Program-made: the position numbers and the translations under genes
Notes under the pieces: model-generated
Database searches by the model: none
What the model was told of the DNA's origin: nothing
The model's input: the letters and a program-made list of their open reading frames with translations, nothing else
Part shown: positions 1 to 5,545 of the stretch, one piece after another
How positions within the stretch are numbered: position 1 is the stretch's first letter
How the letters are laid out: each line of letters begins with the position of its first letter
Origin: Burkholderiaceae bacterium
GTDB taxonomy: Bacteria > Pseudomonadota > Gammaproteobacteria > Burkholderiales > Burkholderiaceae_C
Assembly: GCA_017999135.1 (NCBI GenBank)
Contig: JAGOBT010000250.1
Coordinates: 1 to 5,562 of the forward strand
Direction of reading: 5' to 3'
Length of the DNA stretch: 5,562 bases

Positions 1-446
1 TCGTGCGGCGCGGCGCGGCCCGGGCGCATGCGCAGGGCCTGGTGACGCGCTTCGACGTGCGTGGCACCGAGGGCGGCGGGCTGGACACCGTCACCCGCGG
101 CCTGTCGGGCGGCAACATGCAGAAGCTCATTCTCGGAAGAGCCCTGGCGGGCGATCCGCAGCACGCCGGTCCGCCGGCGCTGATCGTCGCCAACCAGCCC
201 ACCTGGGGCCTGGACATCGGCGCGGTGGCCTATGTGCACCGCCAGCTGCTGGACGCCTGTGCCGCCGGCGCTGCGCTGCTGCTGATCAGCGAAGACCTGG
301 ACGAGATTTTCGCGCTGGCCGACCGCATCGCCGTGATGCACCACGGCCGCCTCACCGAGGCCCGCCCCGCGGCCGACTGGACGCTGGCCGCCATCGGCCT
401 GGCGATGGCGGGCTCTGCCGTCCAGGAAGGCGCCCATGCAGCTTGA
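1..446 (+). CDS. ABC transporter ATP-binding protein, nucleoside/BMP type, C-terminal fragment (5' end outside window)
   Basis: This is the end of the second nucleotide-binding domain of a tandem-domain ATPase that powers an importer of the RbsA/YufO (BMP-nucleoside) class on the cytoplasmic face of the membrane. The frame is open to the left edge (first full codon at 3), so the gene is truncated by the window; the GTG at 3 is not a credible start. Visible motifs are the ABC signature LSGGNMQK (nt 102-125), the Walker B/D-loop region VANQPTWGLDIGA (from nt 186), and the switch region ISEDLDEIFALADRIAVM. The Walker B acidic pair reads Asn-Gln and the switch histidine is absent. In the YufO-like family the second domain commonly carries such replacements, so this alone does not mean a dead gene. 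Its last 11 bases overlap the first permease gene, which confirms the operon. Family assignment is firm; the transported substrate is not known. Confidence 0.93.
   Translation, partial: VRRGAARAHAQGLVTRFDVRGTEGGGLDTVTRGLSGGNMQKLILGRALAGDPQHAGPPALIVANQPTWGLDIGAVAYVHRQLLDACAAGAALLLISEDLDEIFALADRIAVMHHGRLTEARPAADWTLAAIGLAMAGSAVQEGAHAA
424..430 (+). promoter_or_regulatory. Ribosome binding site of the first permease
   Basis: AGGAAGG lies 5 bases before the ATG at 436, inside the end of the ATPase gene. It supports the ATG at 436 as the start of the permease despite the 11-bp overlap with the upstream gene. Confidence 0.7.
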
Positions 447-1503
447 ACGCCGGGCGCAGACCTCCCGCGCCATGCTGCTGGCCGCGCCCATCGGCGCGGT
501 GCTGGCCACGTTGCTGGTCACGTCGCTGCTGGTGGCCTGGGCCGGCGCGCCAGTGGGCCGGGCCTACGCGCTGCTGCTGGAAGGCGGCTTCGGCTCGCGC
601 TTCGCCTGGACCGAGACGCTGACCCGCGCCACGCCGCTGATCCTGACCGGCCTGGCTGCGGCGGTGGCCTTCCGCGCCCGGCTCTACAACATCGGCGGCG
701 AGGGCCAGCTCTATGCCGGCGCCATGGCCGCGGTGGCGGTGGGCGGCCTGCATGGCGGCACCGGCTTCGATCAGCCGGCCTGGCTGCTGTTTCCGCTGAT
801 GATGGCCGCCGCCGCGGTGGCCGGCGCGCTGCTGCTGCTGGGCCCGGCGCTGATGAAGAGCCGGCTGGGCGTCGACGAGGTGGTCACCACGCTGCTGCTG
901 AACTTCATCGTGCTGCTGGGCGTGTCGGCCCTGCTCGACGGGCCGATGAAGGACACCAGCGCCATGGGCTGGCCGCAGAGCGTGGCCATCCAGGACGCGC
1001 TGCAGCTGGGCAAGCTGGTCGAGCGCAGCCGCGTGCACACCGGCCTGCTGTGGGCCCTGGTGCTGGCGCTGGCGCTGTGGGCGGTGCTGGGCTTCACCAC
1101 GCTGGGATTCCAGATCCGTGCGGTGGGCGCCAACGCCCGCGCCGCGGCCTTCGCCGGCATGCCAGTGGGCTGGGTGGCGGTGAAGGTGGCGCTGCTGTCG
1201 GGCGCGCTGGCCGGCCTGGCCGGCGCCATCGAGGTGGCCGGCCGCGCCGGCTATGTGACGCTGGACATGTCGCCCGGCTACGGCAGCAGCGGCGTGGTGA
1301 TCGCCATGCTGGCGGCGCTGAACCCGCTGGGCGTGGTGGCCGCGGCCATCTTCGTGGCGGGCATCCTGGTGGGTGCCGACAGCATGAGCCGCGCGGTGGC
1401 CGTGCCCACCTACATCGCCGATGTGATCGTCGCCGTCAGCCTGATCACGATGCTGATCGCCACGCTGCTGACGCAGTACAAGATCCGTTGGCGCCATGGC
1501 TGA
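436..1503 (+). CDS. ABC transporter permease, nucleoside/BMP type (YufP/NupB-like, first permease)
   Basis: This 355-residue, very hydrophobic inner-membrane protein belongs to the branched-chain/sugar/nucleoside permease superfamily (BPD_transp_2). It would form one half of the translocation pore. Hydrophobic segments lie at roughly residues 13-38, 65-80, 92-107, 113-138, 148-168, 202-226, 248-268, 284-311 and 325-347, consistent with the usual 8-10 spans. The family hallmark YNIGGEGQ is at residues 84-91, preceded by the characteristic TPLILTGLA segment (66-74). The length is normal for the longer of the two permeases in these operons. The start is supported by AGGAAGG 5 bases upstream. The gene overlaps the ATPase by 11 bp and the next permease by 8 bp. 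The substrate is probably a nucleoside or purine-like compound judging by family, but this cannot be deduced from the permease alone. Confidence 0.93.
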   Translation: MQLERRAQTSRAMLLAAPIGAVLATLLVTSLLVAWAGAPVGRAYALLLEGGFGSRFAWTETLTRATPLILTGLAAAVAFRARLYNIGGEGQLYAGAMAAVAVGGLHGGTGFDQPAWLLFPLMMAAAAVAGALLLLGPALMKSRLGVDEVVTTLLLNFIVLLGVSALLDGPMKDTSAMGWPQSVAIQDALQLGKLVERSRVHTGLLWALVLALALWAVLGFTTLGFQIRAVGANARAAAFAGMPVGWVAVKVALLSGALAGLAGAIEVAGRAGYVTLDMSPGYGSSGVVIAMLAALNPLGVVAAAIFVAGILVGADSMSRAVAVPTYIADVIVAVSLITMLIATLLTQYKIRWRHG

Positions 1504-2440
1504 GTTGATCGACCTGCTGCTGGCCGCGCCGTTCTGGGTGGCGGTGCTGCGCATTGCCACGCCGCTGATCCTGGGCACGCTGGGCGTGCTGCTGTGTGAA
1601 CGGGCCGGCGTGCTGAACCTGGGCATCGAGGGCATCCTGGTGGCCGGTGCGTTTGCCGGCTGGCTGGGTGCCTACAACGGCCTGGGGCTTTGGGGCGGTG
1701 TGTTGGTGGCGGCCGGGGTGGGTGCGGCCTTCGGCCTGCTGCACGCGTTCCTGACGGTCACGCTCACGCTGTCGCAGCATGTGGCGGGGCTGGGCATCAC
1801 CCTGCTGGCCACCAGCTTGGCCAGCTTTGCCTACCGGGTCAGCTTCCCCAAGGTGGACAGCCCGCCCACCATCACCCCGTTCGCACCGATGGAGGGGCTG
1901 CCGATCCCGGTGCTGAACCAGCAGACGCCGCTCACGCTGCTGGCGCTACTGGCGGTGCCGCTGGTGGCCTGGGGGCTCTACCGCACGCCGCTGGGCCTGG
2001 CGGTGCGCATGGTGGGCGAGAACCCGGCCGCCGCCGAGGGCCAGGGCCTGGACGTGCAGCGCCTGCGCACCGGCGCCATCGTGGCCGGCTCGGCGCTGAT
2101 GGGCGTGGCCGGCGCCTTCCTCACGCTCAGCGCCTTCAACGCGTTCTACTTCAACATGGTCAACGGCCGCGGCTGGGTGTGCGTGGCCCTGGTGGTGTTT
2201 GCCAGCTGGCGCCCAGGCAAGGCGCTGCTGGGGGCGTTGCTGTTCGCCTTCTTCGACGCGCTGCAGCTGCGCCTGCAGCAGGCCACCGGCGCCGACGGCG
2301 GCCCGCTGGGCCTGGCCCTGCCCTACCAGCTGTACCTGATGCTGCCCTATGCGATGGCCATCGTCGCCCTGGTGCTGGTGGCCCGGCGCGCGGCCTACCC
2401 GCAGGCGCTGATGAAGCCCTACCGCAAGGGTGAGCGCTGA
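1496..2440 (+). CDS. ABC transporter permease, nucleoside/BMP type (YufQ/NupC-like, second permease)
   Basis: This 314-residue integral membrane protein is the second half of the heterodimeric pore. The family hallmark ERAGVLNLGIEG is at residues 35-46, and a conserved NGRGW segment at 223-227 precedes a hydrophobic stretch. Hydrophobic spans lie at about 7-34, 46-60, 64-86, 94-115, 147-162, 194-212, 228-256 and 279-296. The ATG at 1496 overlaps the end of the preceding permease by 8 bp. No clear Shine-Dalgarno sequence precedes it, so translation probably depends on coupling to the upstream gene. The protein ends in Gly-Glu-Arg, with a TGA at 2438-2440 that directly touches the stop codon of the convergent cupin gene. 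It is the last gene of the transporter operon in this window. The order ATPase, long permease, short permease is the standard arrangement for BMP-type importers; the binding protein must be outside the window. Confidence 0.93.
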   Translation: MAELIDLLLAAPFWVAVLRIATPLILGTLGVLLCERAGVLNLGIEGILVAGAFAGWLGAYNGLGLWGGVLVAAGVGAAFGLLHAFLTVTLTLSQHVAGLGITLLATSLASFAYRVSFPKVDSPPTITPFAPMEGLPIPVLNQQTPLTLLALLAVPLVAWGLYRTPLGLAVRMVGENPAAAEGQGLDVQRLRTGAIVAGSALMGVAGAFLTLSAFNAFYFNMVNGRGWVCVALVVFASWRPGKALLGALLFAFFDALQLRLQQATGADGGPLGLALPYQLYLMLPYAMAIVALVLVARRAAYPQALMKPYRKGER

Positions 2441-2447
2441 TCAGCGC
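2434..2447. repeat. Perfect 14-bp palindrome across the two abutting stop codons
   Basis: GCGCTGATCAGCGC is perfectly self-complementary about the 2440/2441 boundary, where the permease stop (TGA, + strand) meets the cupin stop (TGA, - strand). As RNA it could form a 5-bp stem with a 4-base GATC loop. There is no T-run on either side, so it is not a convincing intrinsic terminator. Much of the symmetry follows from both genes ending in CGC-TGA (Arg-stop). Confidence 0.85.
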
Positions 2448-2929
2448 ACGAACTGGTCCACGTAGCCGCCGCCCAGGCCCACGGCCTCGTAGTGCTGGCG
2501 GCACATGGCGATCTTGGTGAACACGTCCTCGTAGCCGGTGGTGTGGCCGGCGTCGTCCACATAGACCATGGCCCCGTGGATGTTGAAGAAGGTGATCATC
2601 TCGGTGACGCCGACCTGCTCGTCCACCACCAGGGTGTGGATCTCGCCCGGCGGTTCGTAGACGAAGCTGCCTTCGGTGGCCACCCAGTCGTGCTCCAGGT
2701 AGCGCCAGGCGCCGCGGATCACATAGCCGGTCACCCATGACGGATGGATGTGGCGCGACAGCACGCCCGCCTTGCGCACCCGCAGCAGGTTGCACCAGCT
2801 GCCGGTCACCGTGTTCAGCAGCAGCGGGCGGAACCACACGCCCGGCGCTTGCGGCACCCACACCCGCTCGTCGTCGGGGATGGCGGTGATGGCGATCTCG
2901 GGCTGGATGCCGGGCAGTTGCACGATCAT
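2441..2929 (-). CDS. Cupin dioxygenase, 2,4'-dihydroxyacetophenone dioxygenase family
   Basis: This 162-residue single-domain cupin resembles 2,4'-dihydroxyacetophenone dioxygenase (DAD), which cleaves its substrate with O2 to 4-hydroxybenzoate and formate using one Fe(II). Recalled family features are present: an N-terminal DDERVWVPQA segment (19-28), WFRPLLLNT (32-40), a TTGYEDVFTKI segment (130-140), and a C-terminal YVDQF. Putative metal ligands are His60 and His62 (motif HIHP) and His98 (motif PPGEIH, 93-98). The glutamate usual in the first cupin motif is absent, giving a 3-His arrangement as in DAD-like enzymes. The frame is open further upstream to 3178, but that part lies over the SDR gene. 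The ATG at 2929 is chosen because AAGGAGA sits 7 bases before it and the family similarity begins just after it. It is the last gene of the minus-strand operon, 13 bp after the SDR. Cupin family is certain; the exact substrate is inferred by resemblance only. Confidence 0.88.
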   Translation of the reverse strand: MIVQLPGIQPEIAITAIPDDERVWVPQAPGVWFRPLLLNTVTGSWCNLLRVRKAGVLSRHIHPSWVTGYVIRGAWRYLEHDWVATEGSFVYEPPGEIHTLVVDEQVGVTEMITFFNIHGAMVYVDDAGHTTGYEDVFTKIAMCRQHYEAVGLGGGYVDQFVR

Positions 2930-2936
2930 GGGTCGG

Positions 2937-2943
2937 TCTCCTT
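2937..2943 (-). promoter_or_regulatory. Ribosome binding site of the cupin gene
   Basis: AAGGAGA on the minus strand lies 7 bases before the ATG at 2929. It shares its first base with the last base of the SDR stop codon TGA (2945-2943). This is the strongest Shine-Dalgarno in the minus-strand operon and decides the cupin start against the longer open frame. Confidence 0.8.
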
Positions 2944-3647
2944 CAGCTGATGAGGTAGCCGCCGTCGACCGGCAGCACCACGCCGGTGACGAACTGCGCC
3001 GCGGCGCTGGCCAGGAACAGCACCGGCCCGGCCACGTCGGCCGGCGTGCCCCAGCGGCCCAGCGGCGTGCGCGCCAGGATCTGCTGGCTGCGCGCCGCAT
3101 CGTCCTGCAGCGCCTGCGTGAGTGGCGTGGCGATCCAGCCCGGCGCCACCGCGTTGACGCGGATGCCGTCGGCCGCATAGGCGATCGCCAGGCTCTTGGT
3201 CAGCTGGGCCACGCCGCCCTTGCTGGCGCTGTAGCCCGGCACCAGCCCGCCGCCGAAGAAGCTGAGCATCGACGCGGTGTTGATGATGCAGCCGCGCCGG
3301 GCGGCCAGCGCCGGGCGGGCGGCGGCGCACACCCGCATGGTGCCGTTGAGGTTGATGTCCACCGTGTCGGCAAAGGCCACCGGGTCGTGCTCGGCGCCGC
3401 GGCGGATCACGCCGGCGCAGTTCACCACCACGTCCAGCGGGCCCAGTGCGGCCACCAGGGCCTGCACCGCGACGCCGTCGCGCACGTCCAGCACCTGCGC
3501 GGTCGTGCCGGCGCGGCCGGCGGCGGTTTCCACCTCGGTCGCAGTGGCGCCGGTGACGGTGACCTGGTCGCCCTGCGCCGCAAACGCCGCGGCAATGCCG
3601 GCGCCGATGCCACTGGTGCCCCCGGTGATCAGGATCTGGCGTGCCAT
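2943..3647 (-). CDS. SDR family oxidoreductase (classical short-chain dehydrogenase/reductase)
   Basis: This NAD(P)(H)-dependent cytosolic oxidoreductase has 234 residues counting from the ATG at 3647. All classical SDR elements are visible: the cofactor motif TGGTSGIG (8-15), a DV pair after the third strand region (54-55), an NCAG variant of NNAG (76-79), and the catalytic tetrad Asn99, Ser126, Tyr139, Lys143 in canonical spacing (Y-SAS-K). A PGW segment follows (169-171), and the end reads PVDGGY, typical of FabG-like members. The ATG at 3647 is preferred to the in-frame GTG at 3650 because AGGA lies 6 bases before it and the ATG forms a TGATG junction with the upstream gene's stop. The GTG would be only 3 bases from AGGA. 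The enzyme sits between the DUF2783-like gene and the cupin, so it probably converts an alcohol/ketone intermediate of the same pathway. Substrate and cofactor preference are not determined. Confidence 0.93.
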   Translation of the reverse strand: MARQILITGGTSGIGAGIAAAFAAQGDQVTVTGATATEVETAAGRAGTTAQVLDVRDGVAVQALVAALGPLDVVVNCAGVIRRGAEHDPVAFADTVDINLNGTMRVCAAARPALAARRGCIINTASMLSFFGGGLVPGYSASKGGVAQLTKSLAIAYAADGIRVNAVAPGWIATPLTQALQDDAARSQQILARTPLGRWGTPADVAGPVLFLASAAAQFVTGVVLPVDGGYLIS

Positions 3648-3841
3648 CACAGGTCCTGCAGCGCGGTCTGCAGCTGCTGCTGGAACAGCGCCGCATCGCC
3701 CAGCGCCTGGGCGTGGAGCAGGGCCAGCTTCACCAGCATCAGCTCGCTGCGCTCAGGGCCGGCGGTGTCGATGGCGGTGGCCAGGGCGTCGTAGACGGTT
3801 TCCAGGCCAGTGATGTCGAGGCCGGGGGAGTGGGAGGTCAT
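3647..3841 (-). CDS. Small protein resembling DUF2783
   Basis: The 64-residue product has no cysteine, no signal peptide and no membrane segment. It looks largely helical, with one helix around 13-26 and a longer amphipathic region around 31-62. The pattern Leu-x-Leu-Leu-x-x-x-x-Gly-Asp (39-49), followed by a hydrophobic helix, matches my recollection of DUF2783, a family of about 60 residues often found beside FAD-dependent oxidoreductases. That it is a real gene is supported by a Shine-Dalgarno (GGAGA, 7 bases upstream), by its place 15 bp after the flavoenzyme, and by its stop codon forming the TGATG overlap with the SDR start. No molecular function is known to me. A role as an accessory subunit or stability factor for the flavoprotein is only a guess from context. 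Family name is moderately certain; gene reality is well supported. Confidence 0.8.
   Translation of the reverse strand: MTSHSPGLDITGLETVYDALATAIDTAGPERSELMLVKLALLHAQALGDAALFQQQLQTALQDL
3654..3657 (-). promoter_or_regulatory. Ribosome binding site of the SDR gene, deciding its start
   Basis: AGGA on the minus strand ends 6 bases before the ATG at 3647 but only 3 bases before the alternative GTG at 3650, so it favours the ATG. It lies inside the end of the DUF2783-like gene, as expected for coupled translation. Confidence 0.55.
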
Positions 3842-3848
3842 CGTGGGG

Positions 3849-3853
3849 TCTCC
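3849..3853 (-). promoter_or_regulatory. Ribosome binding site of the DUF2783-like gene
   Basis: GGAGA on the minus strand lies 7 bases before the ATG at 3841, in the 15-bp gap after the flavoprotein stop codon. It is the main local evidence that the 64-codon frame is translated on its own. Confidence 0.7.
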
Positions 3854-3856
3854 GGG

Positions 3857-5545
3857 TCAGGCAGGAAGGGCGGTGGCCAGGGCGGCCTGCAGGCGGTCGG
3901 CGTCCAGCACCAGCCAGCGGGCGCACACATGCTGGTCGGGGCGTAGCAGGTAGGCGGCGCCGTCGGCCGGCACGGCGTAGCGCTGGCGCACGCGGCCGTC
4001 GGCATCGGGCAGGTGCGCATCGGCGCCGGCCACCGGCTGCGCCGTGCCGATGGCCAGCACCTGCAGCGGCACGCCGCGCTGGCGGGCGGCCTGCACCACC
4101 TGCTGCACGCCAGCCGGCAGCGCGGTGGAGGTGAACACCAGCAGGTGGAAGCCGGCGCCGATGTGGTCGAGCAGGAAGTCTTCTGCGCCCAGTCGCACGT
4201 TCTGCGGCGGCGCACCGTGGCCTGGGCCGGCGGTGAAGCGGGCATCATCGTCATGCGCACAGTTCAGCGCCGACCGGGTGTAGGCATGCGGCCGGCTGGT
4301 GCGCCAGTGGTAGAGCGGCCGCACGAAGTCCTGCGTCAGCGACAGCGACAGCACCGCGTCGCGCAGCAGCCGGAAGCCGCGGCTGGGCGGCGCCATGAAG
4401 CGGGTGCTCTTGCCGGCCTCGTCGATGATCTCGCGCGCCGCACCCACCCGCTCGGCGCTGTAGTTGGCCAGCAGCGACGGCCCGGCGGTGCTGCGCACCA
4501 CCGCGGCCAGTTGCCAGCCCAGCGCCTGCGCGTCCTGGAAGGCGGTGTTGGCCCCACGCACGCCGAAGATCGGCAGCAGGTGCGCCGCATCGCCGGCAAA
4601 CAGCACTCGGCCGACCACGTAGTCGGGCAGCGTCAGCGTGCGGGCCGAATACACCGACGACCAGTCCATCTGCCAGGGCGTGCCGGCGTGGCCGATCATC
4701 GCCAGCTGCGCGTCGATGCGCGCGCGCATCGAGTCGGGCTGCAGCGCCTGCTCGGGCGTCTCACCGGGTGGCAGCTGGTAGTCCACCCGCCAGATGCCAT
4801 GCGGCTCGCGGTGCATCAGGATGGTGTTGCCACGGTTCCAGTCGGGGTCGAAGAAGGCCAGCCGCTCGGTGGGGTAGGGCAGATCGATGCGGATGTCGGC
4901 AATGACGAACAGGCTCTCGAACGACGCGCCCTCCATCTTCAGCCCCAGCTGGCTGCGGATGGCCGAGCGGCCGCCGTCGGCAGCCACCAGCCAGTCGGCC
5001 TGCAGCGTGTAGGGCCCTTCGGGCGTGTCGACGGTCAGCAGTGCGTGGTCGTCGCGTTGGTCCACCTGCACCAGCAGGTTGCCCCAGCGCAAGTCGACCA
5101 GGCCGGTGGCGGCGCAGGCGTCGAGCAGGTAGTCCTCCAGGAACTGCTGCTGGATGTTGAGCATCGGCCCGAAGCGGTCGTCGTCGTCGTGCGGCGCCTC
5201 CATGCGGAACACCTGCTGGCCGCGGTAGATGGAATTGCCGCAGCGCCAGGGCAGGCCGGCAGCCACCAGCCGGCCGGCCACGCCCACCTGCTGCAGGATC
5301 TCCAGCGTGCGGCGGGTGAAGACGATGGCGCGGCTGCCGGCCGACACCTGCAGCTCGGCATTCAGCACCACGCTGGCCACGCCGTGGCGCGCCAGTTCCA
5401 GCGCCGTCACCAGCCCGGCTGGGCCGGCGCCAGCGATCACCACCGGGTGCCGGGGCTGCGGCGGGTGGGCCGACGGCAGCCACGGCGCGTGCACCTGGTA
5501 GCGGTAGTAGAGAGACGGGCGCGGCGTGGTGCTCGGCTGGTGCAT
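3857..5545 (-). CDS. FAD-dependent oxidoreductase, class A aromatic hydroxylase type (PheA/TfdB/MhpA-like)
   Basis: This 562-residue flavoprotein of the FAD_binding_3 monooxygenase family would use NAD(P)H and O2 to hydroxylate an aromatic substrate. In order it shows the dinucleotide motif GAGPAG (39-44), a GSRAI segment (70-74), the DGxxSxxR motif (190-197), the second FAD motif GDAAHLLP (318-325) followed by GVRGAN and a QDA segment (328-339), and a conserved LLRD (393-396). A C-terminal thioredoxin-like domain at roughly 450-560 is typical of the phenol-hydroxylase branch. At residue 62, where related enzymes carry a ribose-binding Asp or Glu, there is Asn; Glu64 is nearby. The ATG at 5545 has no clear Shine-Dalgarno, and no in-frame stop lies between it and the window edge, so a start further upstream is possible; the length already fits the family. 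It is the first visible gene of the operon. The substrate could be a phenol or phenolic acid but is not determined. Confidence 0.92.
   Translation of the reverse strand: MHQPSTTPRPSLYYRYQVHAPWLPSAHPPQPRHPVVIAGAGPAGLVTALELARHGVASVVLNAELQVSAGSRAIVFTRRTLEILQQVGVAGRLVAAGLPWRCGNSIYRGQQVFRMEAPHDDDDRFGPMLNIQQQFLEDYLLDACAATGLVDLRWGNLLVQVDQRDDHALLTVDTPEGPYTLQADWLVAADGGRSAIRSQLGLKMEGASFESLFVIADIRIDLPYPTERLAFFDPDWNRGNTILMHREPHGIWRVDYQLPPGETPEQALQPDSMRARIDAQLAMIGHAGTPWQMDWSSVYSARTLTLPDYVVGRVLFAGDAAHLLPIFGVRGANTAFQDAQALGWQLAAVVRSTAGPSLLANYSAERVGAAREIIDEAGKSTRFMAPPSRGFRLLRDAVLSLSLTQDFVRPLYHWRTSRPHAYTRSALNCAHDDDARFTAGPGHGAPPQNVRLGAEDFLLDHIGAGFHLLVFTSTALPAGVQQVVQAARQRGVPLQVLAIGTAQPVAGADAHLPDADGRVRQRYAVPADGAAYLLRPDQHVCARWLVLDADRLQAALATALPA

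Noticed and set aside
1201..1254. Run of repeated GGCCGG/GGCGCC elements within the first permease
   Set aside because: The pattern follows from Ala-Gly-rich membrane-helix codons (GALAGLAGAIEVAG) in a high-GC genome and needs no separate explanation.
352..1635. 427-codon open frame on the minus strand opposite the permease genes
   Set aside because: Its translation is dominated by Gln, His, Arg, Ala and Gly without any domain pattern, which is typical of the antisense of high-GC hydrophobic genes. The plus strand carries clear permease motifs throughout.
2430..2450. Bidirectional intrinsic terminator at the convergent junction
   Set aside because: The possible stem is only 5 bp and neither side has a T-run, so it does not meet the usual form of an intrinsic terminator. 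It is listed only as a palindrome.
2930..3178. N-terminal extension of the cupin frame upstream of 2929, a possible 245-residue protein
   Set aside because: The extension is Arg/Ala/Ser-rich, lies out of frame over the well-supported SDR gene, and is bypassed by a strong Shine-Dalgarno placed for the ATG at 2929.
2748..3794. 348-codon open frame on the plus strand opposite the cupin, SDR and small-protein genes
   Set aside because: It has low-complexity His/Gln/Ala/Gly composition and no recognisable motif, while the opposite strand encodes an intact SDR catalytic tetrad and cupin metal motifs. It is a GC-rich shadow frame.
4761..5483. 240-codon minus-strand frame inside the flavoprotein gene
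   Set aside because: It is out of frame with the flavoprotein and low in complexity (Ala/Gly/Arg/Pro). The overlapping frame holds the FAD-binding motifs.
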